Shown: in pieces, positions 16,453-23,247 of the stretch
Position numbering within the stretch: position 1 is the first letter of the stretch
Layout: each line of letters starts with the position of its first letter
Assembly: GCA_022562495.1 (NCBI GenBank)
Contig: JADFPE010000012.1
Coordinates: forward strand, 1 to 36,616
DNA length: 36,616 bases
Source of the DNA: Acidobacteriota bacterium
Lineage (GTDB): Bacteria > Acidobacteriota > Vicinamibacteria > Vicinamibacterales > UBA8438
Direction of reading: 5' to 3'
Notes under the pieces: generated by a model
What the model saw: the letters and a program-made list of their open reading frames with translations, nothing else
The model's database searches: none
What the model was told of the DNA's origin: nothing
Position numbers and translations under genes: made by a program

Positions 16453-17471
16453 GCCGCGGAGCTCCGCTCGGCGGCGAGCCGGTCGGCAAGAAACGCCTGG
16501 AACTCGTCGGCTGGTTCGACATGGAGGGTCAGCGGCACCGTCGCCAGCGGGGGCTCGAACGGGAGCCACGCCTGCAAGCGGACGCCGTCTTTCTCGGTCG
16601 TGAGGATCGCCTGTGCCCGGGCTGTCCGGGCCTCCGCCTGCATCCGCGCAGCGTCACGGGACGAGTACCGATGGTGATCGCGAAAGACCAGGGTGCGCAC
16701 GACATCGAACCCCGCGTCGCGGACGTCGTCGAAGAACTGCTCCGGACGGGCGATCCCCGCCACCGCGAGCACCCGTGCACTGGGGCCGAGCTCCGCCGGC
16801 CCCGGGTGCGGCAGCGCCACCGCGGCTGCCCCGACGTGGCGGCGCACGTCGAAGCAGCGGGACAGCCCCAGACGCTCCGCGACCCAGGCCCGTCGGTCGT
16901 CCGAGCCGTCGACGACGAGCACGGCATCGGCGTATCGCGCGGTTGCCAGCCGCTCTCGCAGGCGGCCGCCAGGGAGGAGAACGGGGTCGTCGAGGTCCGC
17001 CGGAGACACGAGCAGCAGATCCGTGCCGCGCTCGAGCTGGAAGTGCTGGAACCCGTCGTCGAGCAGATGCACGGTCGCGCCGAGATGGGTCTCGGCCAGA
17101 CGACCCGCCAGATACCGGTCGGCCGCTACGACGACCGCCACGCCGTCCAAGGCCTGGGCCAGCATCCAGGGTTCGTCGCCGGCGGTCGCCAGGTCGCCGA
17201 CCACCCGCTCCGTGTTGCGCACCACGACCACCCCGTCCACCGGGTCGGCCCGCCCGAAGCCGCGGCTGAGGACGGCCGGCCGTTCCCCCATCGCCACGAG
17301 GGTCCGCGCCACGTGCGCCGTCAGCGGCGTCTTCCCGCTGCCGCCCGCCGCGAGCGCGCCGACGCTGATGACCGGCCGGCTCAGCCGCCGACGCGCATCG
17401 GGCCGGCGGGCGTACCACTGGCGCCGGCGCCAGGCGGCTTCGTCATAGAGGCGGCTGAGCAGACGCAGCAT
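16449..17471 (-). CDS. lpxK: Tetraacyldisaccharide 4'-kinase
   Basis: Adds the 4'-phosphate to disaccharide-1-phosphate, producing lipid IVA; a peripheral inner-membrane enzyme. The 340-residue protein has the Walker A GALAAGGSGKTP (38-49), VLSRGFGR (67-74), LDDGFQH (137-143) and FRDHHRYSSRD, a well-known LpxK signature, followed by TTEKDGVRL. It begins 7 bp after waaA and overlaps lpxL by 4 bp, so the three genes form a tight operon. Confidence 0.96.
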   Translation of the reverse strand: MLRLLSRLYDEAAWRRRQWYARRPDARRRLSRPVISVGALAAGGSGKTPLTAHVARTLVAMGERPAVLSRGFGRADPVDGVVVVRNTERVVGDLATAGDEPWMLAQALDGVAVVVAADRYLAGRLAETHLGATVHLLDDGFQHFQLERGTDLLLVSPADLDDPVLLPGGRLRERLATARYADAVLVVDGSDDRRAWVAERLGLSRCFDVRRHVGAAAVALPHPGPAELGPSARVLAVAGIARPEQFFDDVRDAGFDVVRTLVFRDHHRYSSRDAARMQAEARTARAQAILTTEKDGVRLQAWLPFEPPLATVPLTLHVEPADEFQAFLADRLAAERSSAA

Positions 17472-17478
17472 CCGTATC

Positions 17479-18804
17479 CTACCGAAAAGGCATCACGACG
17501 CCAGCGGGCGCGCCACCCGCCGGTGGCAGTAGCGCCGCCATCACCGCGAGACTGCGGTCGGTCGCGCCGCGGTTCGCCTCGACCAGCGCGCGGGCTGCGG
17601 CGCCAAGGGCCGCGCGTTGCACCGGGTCGCCCAGCAGGGTTGACAGCGCTGGCTCGAGCGCGCCAGCCGAGCGTATCTGACAGGCGGCCCGGTTCGTGAG
17701 AAAGAGCGCCGCGATCTCGGCAAAATTTTCCATGTGCGGCCCGAACACCACCGGCTTGCCCCACGCCGCCGGCTCGAGAATGTTGTGCCCGCCGGCCGGT
17801 ACGAGGCTGCCGCCCAGGAACACCACCGTGGCGATCTGAAACAACGTCGCCAGCTCGCCGACGGTGTCGAGCACCACGACCGCGGCTCGCGGATCGCCGT
17901 CGACCGGCAGCTCGCTCCGCCGCACCGTCTCGAGCCCCTGTCCGGCCGCCAGCGCCGTCACCTCGCCGCACCGTTCCGGGTGGCGCGGCGCGACCACCAG
18001 CAGCGCGGTCGGGTCCGCACGCCGGATGCTGGCGAACGCCTCGAGCACCGGCGTCTCCTCGCCGGGGTGCGTGCTCGCGGCCATCACCACCGTCCTGCCC
18101 TCCGCGATCCGGAACGCGCGCAGCACCCCGTCGCGCACCCACGGTGACCGTGCATCGGGCACCGTCAGGGTGTCGAACTTCAGGTTCCCGGTCACCGTGA
18201 CCCGGGTCGGCGGCGCACCGAGATCGATCAACCGGCGTCCCGACTCCTCGTTCTGCGCGCAGCAGCGGTCGACACCCGCCAGCACGTGTCTGAAGAACGG
18301 GCGGACGAGGCGGTACCGCGGGTACGACCGGTCGGAGATGCGGCCGTTGACCAGCACGGTCTTCACGCCGCGCAGCGTGCAGTGACGCAGCAGATTGGGC
18401 CAGAGCTCGGTGTCGACCATGACGAACAGCGCCGGCCGCACGCGGTCGAGCACCCGAGCCACGACCGGCGAGAGGTCGAACGGGAAGTAGAACAGCCCGT
18501 CGACCCCGCCCAGCGTGGTCGCCGCCGCGCGGCCCGTCTGGGTCGTCGTCGACAGCCAGAGAGGGTGGTCTGGATAGCGGTCGCGCAGCGCCGGAATCAG
18601 GGCTCCGGTCGCCAGTACCTCGCCGACCGACACGGCATGGATCCAGATTGACGGCACACCCCGTGGGTTGATCGCGGCGGGCAGCCGGCCCCAGCGTTCG
18701 CCCAGGGTGCCGAAGTACTTCCCATGACGGACGGCGTCGTACAGCAGCCGCGGCGCACGGAGGATGGCGTAGCAGATGATGGCCAGGCTGTACAGGAAAT
18801 ACAT
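17479..18804 (-). CDS. waaA: 3-deoxy-D-manno-octulosonic acid (Kdo) transferase
   Basis: Adds Kdo to lipid IVA, the link between lipid A and core. The 441-residue protein begins with a membrane anchor (about 1-24) and has IWIHAVSVGEV with the catalytic Glu62, STTTQTGR, MVDTELWPNLL, GNLKFD, AASTHPGEE and GGSLVPAGGHNILEPAAWGKPVVFGPHMENF, the complete GT30 pattern. The ATG at 18804 is preferred to a GTG at 18849 because the candidate promoter -10 box lies between the two. It heads the LPS cluster. Whether it adds one or two Kdo residues is not visible from sequence. Confidence 0.95.
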   Translation of the reverse strand: MYFLYSLAIICYAILRAPRLLYDAVRHGKYFGTLGERWGRLPAAINPRGVPSIWIHAVSVGEVLATGALIPALRDRYPDHPLWLSTTTQTGRAAATTLGGVDGLFYFPFDLSPVVARVLDRVRPALFVMVDTELWPNLLRHCTLRGVKTVLVNGRISDRSYPRYRLVRPFFRHVLAGVDRCCAQNEESGRRLIDLGAPPTRVTVTGNLKFDTLTVPDARSPWVRDGVLRAFRIAEGRTVVMAASTHPGEETPVLEAFASIRRADPTALLVVAPRHPERCGEVTALAAGQGLETVRRSELPVDGDPRAAVVVLDTVGELATLFQIATVVFLGGSLVPAGGHNILEPAAWGKPVVFGPHMENFAEIAALFLTNRAACQIRSAGALEPALSTLLGDPVQRAALGAAARALVEANRGATDRSLAVMAALLPPAGGAPAGVVMPFR

Positions 18805-18821
18805 TGGTGGGAGGTGTTGCG

Positions 18822-18851
18822 AGTATACGTTGGCTGGTTTGACCGCCACAA
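18822..18851 (-). promoter_or_regulatory. Candidate promoter of the waaA-lpxK-lpxL operon
   Basis: Minus strand: TTGTGG (18846-18851), 18-nt spacer, TATACT (18822-18827). The start of transcription would fall near 18815, only about 11 nt before the waaA ATG, leaving little room for a ribosome binding site. Confidence 0.5.
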
Positions 18852-18948
18852 GCCAGGCTCAATACAATGGAACGTTTGTTGACCAGCGAGAGACATCCCG
18901 CACATGGTGCGATCGTGACGTGTACAGCAAGTTTCATGATCATGACAC

Positions 18949-19025
18949 GCGGAGCTGTGAGAACAGCCTCTGCTCGCGAGGCTGCGCTCCGCTTGTCTCG
19001 TCGGTTTGAGGCGCAGCTTCGCTAA
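18949..19025 (+). repeat. Two-hairpin dispersed repeat, copy C (left end worn)
   Basis: Keeps GCGGAGCTGTGAGAACAG, then GCGAGGCTGCGC paired with GCGCAGCTTCGC across a loop, ending CGCTAAC. The first hairpin of the family is mostly lost. It lies between divergent waaA and gap, about 34 bp before the gap start codon. Confidence 0.7.
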
Positions 19026-19058
19026 CAGTCCGTGCCGCGCGTCGTTTCAGGGGACCAC

Positions 19059-20066
19059 ATGCCAACACGCGTAGGAATCAACGGGTTCGGCCGCATCGGT
19101 CGGAACATCATGCGGGCGGCCACGGGCGAGAGCCAGATCGACATCGTGGCGGTGAACGACATCACCGACGCAGCAACGCTGGCCCATCTGCTGAAATACG
19201 ACTCGGTGCTCGGCAACCTCAGCGACACGGTCGCGGTGGATGGTGACGGTATCCGGATGGGCGACCATCGATTTCGGGTGATCGCCGAGCGCGACCCTGC
19301 CAAGCTGCCCTGGAGAGCGATGGACGTCGATATCGTCCTCGAGTCGACCGGTCTCTTCACCACGCGTGACGACGCCGCCAAGCATCTGGCCGCCGGCGCC
19401 AAGCGGGTCATCATCACCGCCCCAGCGAAGCAGCCGGACCTGACACTGGTGCTCGGCGTCAACCACGACCGGTACGACCCGACCGTGCATCGGATCATCT
19501 CGAACGCCTCCTGCACGACGAACTGTCTGGCGCCGGTCGCCAAGGTTCTCGACGAGCAATTCGGGCTCAAGCGCGGGTGGATGACCACCGTGCACTCGTA
19601 TACAAACGACCAGAAGCTCCTCGACCTGCCTCACAAAGACCTGCGTCGGGCCCGGGCGGCCGGGCTCTCCATGATCCCCACCACGACCGGCGCGGCGGTC
19701 GCCGTCGGCGAGGTGCTCCCGCAGCTCAAAGGCAAGCTCGACGGCATCTCGATACGCGTGCCGACTCCGAACGTGTCGGTGGTCGACCTCGTGGCGCAGC
19801 TGAACACGCAGACCACGGCCGAGGCGGTGAACGCGGCGTTCACGGCGGCAGCGGACGGCCCGCTGAACGGTGTGCTGCAGGTCACGACCGCCCCGCTGGT
19901 GTCGATCGATTTCAAGGGCAACCGGCACTCGGCGATCGTCGACGCGTCCTACACGAGCGTGATGGACGGCGACTTCATCAAGGTGCTGTCCTGGTATGAC
20001 AACGAGTGGGGCTACTCGTCCCGCTGTGTCGACCTCATCAAGTTCCTCGCCGACAAGGGGCTGTGA
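19059..20066 (+). CDS. gap: Glyceraldehyde-3-phosphate dehydrogenase, type I
   Basis: Oxidises glyceraldehyde 3-phosphate to 1,3-bisphosphoglycerate in glycolysis. The 335-residue protein has GINGFGRIG (6-14), VNDITD (Asp34, as in NAD-preferring enzymes), the active-site SNASCTTNC (Cys152), His179 in TVHSYT, and [11 protein letters not shown] near the end. The ATG at 19059 is preferred because an AGGGGA ribosome binding site lies 5-10 bases upstream and the fold starts immediately. First gene of the gap-pgk-tpiA-secG run. The 162-bp gap to pgk carries a heptad array. Confidence 0.98.
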   Translation: MPTRVGINGFGRIGRNIMRAATGESQIDIVAVNDITDAATLAHLLKYDSVLGNLSDTVAVDGDGIRMGDHRFRVIAERDPAKLPWRAMDVDIVLESTGLFTTRDDAAKHLAAGAKRVIITAPAKQPDLTLVLGVNHDRYDPTVHRIISNASCTTNCLAPVAKVLDEQFGLKRGWMTTVHSYTNDQKLLDLPHKDLRRARAAGLSMIPTTTGAAVAVGEVLPQLKGKLDGISIRVPTPNVSVVDLVAQLNTQTTAEAVNAAFTAAADGPLNGVLQVTTAPLVSIDFKGNRHSAIVDASYTSVMDGDFIKVLSWYDNEWGYSSRCVDLIKFLADKGL

Positions 20067-20078
20067 CGCGAACGTCCC

Positions 20079-20130
20079 AGAAGTCAGAAGTCAGAAGGTA
20101 GAAGTCAGACGAAAGTCGGAGGGGTTCGCC
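20079..20130 (+). repeat. Heptad repeat array (AGRAGNC)n with GGTTCGCC tail
   Basis: Seven-base units in strict register: AGAAGTC, AGAAGTC, AGAAGGT, AGAAGTC, AGACGAA, AGTCGGA, then GGGGTTCGCC. It starts 12 bp after the gap stop. A 27-nt stretch (20083-20109) is identical to the reverse complement of 31869-31895. Confidence 0.8.
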
Positions 20131-20198
20131 GAATTCTCTCGAGTCCCGTCTCAGAAGCTCGTTGCCACAGTCCCGATACGCGGTCCCCCAGCTGACAA

Positions 20199-20221
20199 GG
20201 CGCGACTAGGGAACATACCGG
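20199..20221 (+). promoter_or_regulatory. 23-nt motif upstream of pgk, shared with tpiA
   Basis: Begins GGCGCGA and ends TACCGG, with AGGGAAC in the middle. It is identical at 20 of 23 positions to 21581-21603. It ends 7 bp before the pgk GTG. Function unknown; it could be a binding site or a small repeat. Confidence 0.4.
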
Positions 20222-20228
20222 CACCGTC

Positions 20229-21431
20229 GTGCCAAAAAAGACCATACACCAGCTCGACGTCGATGGCCGGCGGGTGTTCATCCGCGTGGACTTCAACGTC
20301 CCGATCCGCGACGGCATCATCGCTGACGACACCCGGATCCGCGCCGCGTTGCCCACTCTGACCTACGCGCTCGAGCACGGCGCGACCGTGGTCCTCGGCT
20401 CGCACCTCGGACGGCCGAAGGGAACAGTGAACCAGGCCTTCACGCTGCGACCCGTCGCGACCAGGCTGGCCGAGTTGCTCGGGCGGGGGGTCGTCCTCGC
20501 CACCGATGCGGTCGGAGACGCCGTGGCCGCGGCGGTGTCCGCGGCCGGACCGGGCGGGGTGGTACTGTTGGAGAACCTGCGGTTTCACCCGGGTGAAGAA
20601 GCCAACGACCCGGCGTTCGCCGAGGCGCTCGCCGCCCCGGCCGACTGCTACGTCAACGACGCCTTCGGCTCGGCGCATCGCGCGCACGCGTCGACCACGG
20701 GAATCGTGCACCATCTGCCAGACGCGGCGGCCGGGCTGCTGATGGCTGCCGAGCTGCGCCACCTCGGCGCCCTGCTCGAGTCGCCGCCACGTCCCTTCGT
20801 TGCCATCCTGGGCGGTGCCAAGGTGTCCGGCAAGCTGGAAGTGATCGACAACCTCCTCGGTCAGGTCGATACGCTCCTAGTCGGCGGGGCGATGGCCTAT
20901 ACCTTCTTCAAGGCACGGGGGCTACCGGTCGGCCGGTCGCTGGTGGAGGCGGCGCTCGTCGACGCCACTCGCACCATCGAACGCGACGCCGGCGGGCGCG
21001 GCGTGCGACTCGAGCTACCGTCCGACCACGTCGTCACCGACCGTCTCGAGGTCGGCGCAGCGCATGAGACCCTCGCTGTGGAGGACCCGAGTATCGGCGA
21101 CCGGCTTGGTGTCGACATCGGTCCGGCCACCATCGCGCGGTATGCCGCCGTCATCGCCGACGCCCGAACCATCGTCTGGAACGGTCCGATGGGGGTGTTC
21201 GAGATCGACGCGTTCGCACCCGGCACGGTCGCGATCGCCAAGGCGGTGGCCGCCAGCGCAGCCATCTCGATCGTGGGTGGAGGCGATTCGGTGGCGGCGA
21301 TCGGACGGGCCGGTGTCGGCGACCGGATCACGCACATCTCGACCGGGGGTGGCGCCTCGCTGGAGTTCCTCGGCGGACGGCGTCTCCCTGGTGTGGAGGC
21401 TTTGCCCGACGTGGTCGAGGGTAGGTGCTAG
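20229..21431 (+). CDS. pgk: Phosphoglycerate kinase
   Basis: Transfers phosphate from 1,3-bisphosphoglycerate to ADP. The 400-residue protein has VFIRVDFNVP (16-25), SHLGRPKG, LLENLRFHPGEEAND, FGSAHRAHAST, ILGGAKVSGKLEVI and the C-terminal GGGDS and STGGGASLEFLGG, all core PGK signatures. Start is a GTG at 20229 because the fold begins directly after it; no good Shine-Dalgarno is visible, but the AGGGAAC of the 23-nt motif lies 14 bases upstream. Full length. Confidence 0.98.
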   Translation: MPKKTIHQLDVDGRRVFIRVDFNVPIRDGIIADDTRIRAALPTLTYALEHGATVVLGSHLGRPKGTVNQAFTLRPVATRLAELLGRGVVLATDAVGDAVAAAVSAAGPGGVVLLENLRFHPGEEANDPAFAEALAAPADCYVNDAFGSAHRAHASTTGIVHHLPDAAAGLLMAAELRHLGALLESPPRPFVAILGGAKVSGKLEVIDNLLGQVDTLLVGGAMAYTFFKARGLPVGRSLVEAALVDATRTIERDAGGRGVRLELPSDHVVTDRLEVGAAHETLAVEDPSIGDRLGVDIGPATIARYAAVIADARTIVWNGPMGVFEIDAFAPGTVAIAKAVAASAAISIVGGGDSVAAIGRAGVGDRITHISTGGGASLEFLGGRRLPGVEALPDVVEGRC

Positions 21432-21442
21432 GCGTATTCCCG

Positions 21443-21500
21443 AGGAGGCAGGAGACAGCAGGCAGGAGACAGAAGGAGAAGGAGCCGGAGGGCTTCGCCA
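21443..21500 (+). repeat. Heptad repeat array with GGAGGGCTTCGCC tail
   Basis: Units AGGAGGC, AGGAGAC, AGCAGGC, AGGAGAC, AGAAGGA in register, then GCCGGAGGGCTTCGCC. It begins 12 bp after the pgk stop, the same distance as the gap-pgk copy. The rest of the 306-bp pgk-tpiA gap holds the 23-nt motif and no visible gene. Confidence 0.75.
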
Positions 21501-21580
21501 TCCTGTTTCTTATTGGTCCGTTCCCTAAGTACGGCGACGCACCAAGCGCGTCGAGATCGATGCCGCGCACCGCCCACCTT

Positions 21581-21603
21581 GGCGCGAAGAGGGAACTTAC
21601 CGG
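21581..21603 (+). promoter_or_regulatory. 23-nt motif upstream of tpiA, shared with pgk
   Basis: Same motif as 20199-20221 (20/23 identical). Here AGGGAACTTACCGG contains GGAACTT, which looks like an ECF-sigma -35 box, with CGTCGAG about 16 nt downstream. It lies 134 bp before the tpiA ATG. A reverse copy of its core, GTTCCCT, is at 21520-21526. ECF control is speculative. Confidence 0.35.
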
Positions 21604-21737
21604 TAGTATTCGACCGTCGAGGAACGCCGCGGGGCGGGATGCATCGGCGGCCGACGCCGTACGTATCCTACGAGCCGCTTGGTCTGGAACACGCGCGACG
21701 GGAACGCACGCCTTCGCGCGACGAGAGAAGCGAATCC

Positions 21738-22502
21738 ATGCGAAGGCCATTCGTCGCTGCCAACTGGAAGATGCACAAGACCGTCCAGGAGACGGTCGCC
21801 TACGCGCGCGACTTCGTCCCACGAGTCGAGGCGGTCACCGACGTCGACATCGTCATCGCGCCGCCCTTCCTGGCGCTGTCGGCACTCGTGGAGGCCACGG
21901 CGAACAGCCGGGTCAGGGTCGCGGCCCAGACCGTCCACGCGGAGTCGCACGGTGCCTTCACCGGCGAGGTCAGCCTGGGAATGCTGAAGGGGTCCGGTGT
22001 CACGCTGGTGATCATCGGACACTCCGAGCGCCGGCATCTGTTCGGTGAGACCGACGCCGGAGTGAACGCCAAGACCCAGGCCACGGTGGACGCCGGGCTG
22101 ACACCGATTGTCTGCGTCGGCGAGACGCTGGAGGAGCGGAAGTCGGACCGGACGTTCGAGGTGCTCGACCGGCAGATCCGGGACGGGCTTTCCGGACTGT
22201 CACCCGACCAGGTGGCCGCCCTGGTGGTCGCCTACGAGCCGGTGTGGGCGATCGGAACCGGGCGCAACGCCACCCCGGACCAGGCGGATGAGGCGCACCG
22301 ACACATCCGGCAGCAGCTCGTGTCGCAGTTCGGCGACAGAGCCGCCGCCTGCCGCCTCATCTACGGGGGAAGCGTGACGCCGGGGAATGTCGCCGAGCTA
22401 CGCGCTCGACCCCAGGTCGACGGCGCGCTCGTCGGCGGTGCCAGTCTCGACCCGGCGAGCTTCGCCGAGATCGTGGCCGGCAGCCGCCCCACAGCCATAT
22501 AA
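21738..22502 (+). CDS. tpiA: Triosephosphate isomerase
   Basis: Interconverts dihydroxyacetone phosphate and glyceraldehyde 3-phosphate. The 254-residue protein has AANWKMHKT (Asn9, Lys11), GHSERR (His95), AYEPVWAIGTG (Glu167) and the phosphate-binding IYGGSVTPGN. The ATG at 21738 starts exactly at the conserved N-terminus; the frame stays open 75 codons upstream but that part is not protein-like. It ends 10 bp before secG. Confidence 0.98.
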   Translation: MRRPFVAANWKMHKTVQETVAYARDFVPRVEAVTDVDIVIAPPFLALSALVEATANSRVRVAAQTVHAESHGAFTGEVSLGMLKGSGVTLVIIGHSERRHLFGETDAGVNAKTQATVDAGLTPIVCVGETLEERKSDRTFEVLDRQIRDGLSGLSPDQVAALVVAYEPVWAIGTGRNATPDQADEAHRHIRQQLVSQFGDRAAACRLIYGGSVTPGNVAELRARPQVDGALVGGASLDPASFAEIVAGSRPTAI

Positions 22503-22512
22503 TAGGGAGAAC

Positions 22513-22881
22513 ATGCTGAGTTTCCTTTTTACCGCCGTGTATGCGGTTATCTGTCTGCTCCTGCTGGTCGTCGTCCTCATGCAACAGGGCAAGGGCGGTG
22601 GCATCGCCGCCGGCTTCGGCGGCAGCGGCAGCGAGACCGCGTTCGGCGCCCGCGCCGGCGCCTCGGTGTTGACGCGGGCCACCACGGTGCTCGGCGCACT
22701 GTTCATGATCGGCGCGATGACGCTCGCCATCCTGGGTCAGCGCGACACCAGCTCGGTGCTCAGTGGCGTCGAGGGCCCGGGGCTCGAGGCCCCAGCCCCG
22801 ATCTCGGTCCCCGTGGAGATCGACCCCGCACTGGAGACGCCGGATCAGGAGTCGGCCGACCCGACGACCGACCCGCAGTAG
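22513..22881 (+). CDS. secG: Preprotein translocase subunit SecG
   Basis: Small inner-membrane subunit that helps the SecYEG channel. The 122-residue protein has two membrane segments (about 3-22 and 55-75) separated by the diagnostic MQQGKGGGIAAGFGGSGSETAFGARAG loop. The C-terminal 40 residues are acidic and proline-rich. AGGGAGA lies just before the ATG. It follows tpiA closely and precedes tRNA-Leu, the common tpiA-secG-tRNA-Leu layout. Confidence 0.95.
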   Translation: MLSFLFTAVYAVICLLLLVVVLMQQGKGGGIAAGFGGSGSETAFGARAGASVLTRATTVLGALFMIGAMTLAILGQRDTSSVLSGVEGPGLEAPAPISVPVEIDPALETPDQESADPTTDPQ

Positions 22882-22892
22882 CCCCTACCCAC

Positions 22893-22980
22893 GCGGAAGT
22901 GGCGGAACTGGCAGACGCACTAGCTTGAGGGGCTAGCGAGCCAATGGCTCATGGGGGTTCAAATCCCCCCTTCCGCACCA
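22893..22980 (+). tRNA. tRNA-Leu (anticodon GAG)
   Basis: Class II tRNA of 88 nt with encoded CCA. Acceptor GCGGAAG pairs with CTTCCGC; anticodon stem CTAGC/GCTAG holds loop TTGAGGG with anticodon GAG (22927-22929). The long variable arm is GAGCC-AATG-GGCTC-like, and the T-loop is TTCAAAT. It sits 11 bp after secG, as E. coli leuU does. Confidence 0.97.
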
Positions 22981-23005
22981 ACACTCATGAAGGCCAGTGT
23001 TTCCT

Positions 23006-23172
23006 GGGTGCTTGCGGCGTTGGCTGTTGGTGGTGTGACGTATCCCCTTGCAAGAAAAGCGCTTACGCCACATTCGGCACACAGCATGGGTCACAAGCGC
23101 TATTTTGGCTGTAACTTACTGCACCATAACGTCTTAACATCACAGCACCAACACTAAGTGGCGCAAGCACCC
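23006..23172. mobile_element. MITE-like element with 36-bp terminal inverted repeats
   Basis: The left end GGGTGCTTGCGGC (from 23006) and the right end, read in reverse from 23172 (GGGTGCTTGCGCC), match at 28 of 36 positions, including a second block TGTTGGTG-TGTGA-GT. The interior is AT-richer than its surroundings and has no credible gene. No target duplication is visible. It lies 26 bp beyond tRNA-Leu, and part of the right repeat (GCACCAACACT, 23145-23155) also matches the tRNA 3' end (22975-22985). Confidence 0.6.
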
Positions 23173-23247
23173 GACGACGAGCGCCCGGCCCATACGACAG
23201 AGCGCCGGGATGCATGTCCCGTAACGCTTGGTGATAAGCTGACCGCC

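Noticed and set aside
14902-17699. Long plus-strand frames (591 and 541 residues) opposite lpxL, lpxK and waaF
   Set aside because: Arg/Pro/Gly-rich low-complexity translations with no motif; the opposite strand holds complete conserved enzymes.
20079-20130. CRISPR array
   Set aside because: The unit is 7 nt, contiguous and without spacers, and there are no cas genes in the window.
22975-23155. attL/attR of an integrated element at tRNA-Leu
   Set aside because: Only 11 bp are shared, there is no integrase, and the second copy is part of an inverted repeat. Kept only as a minor observation.
22951-23157. A small plus-strand frame with a hydrophobic start just after tRNA-Leu
   Set aside because: It begins inside the tRNA or at 22987 and runs through the inverted-repeat element; no ribosome binding site and no family likeness.
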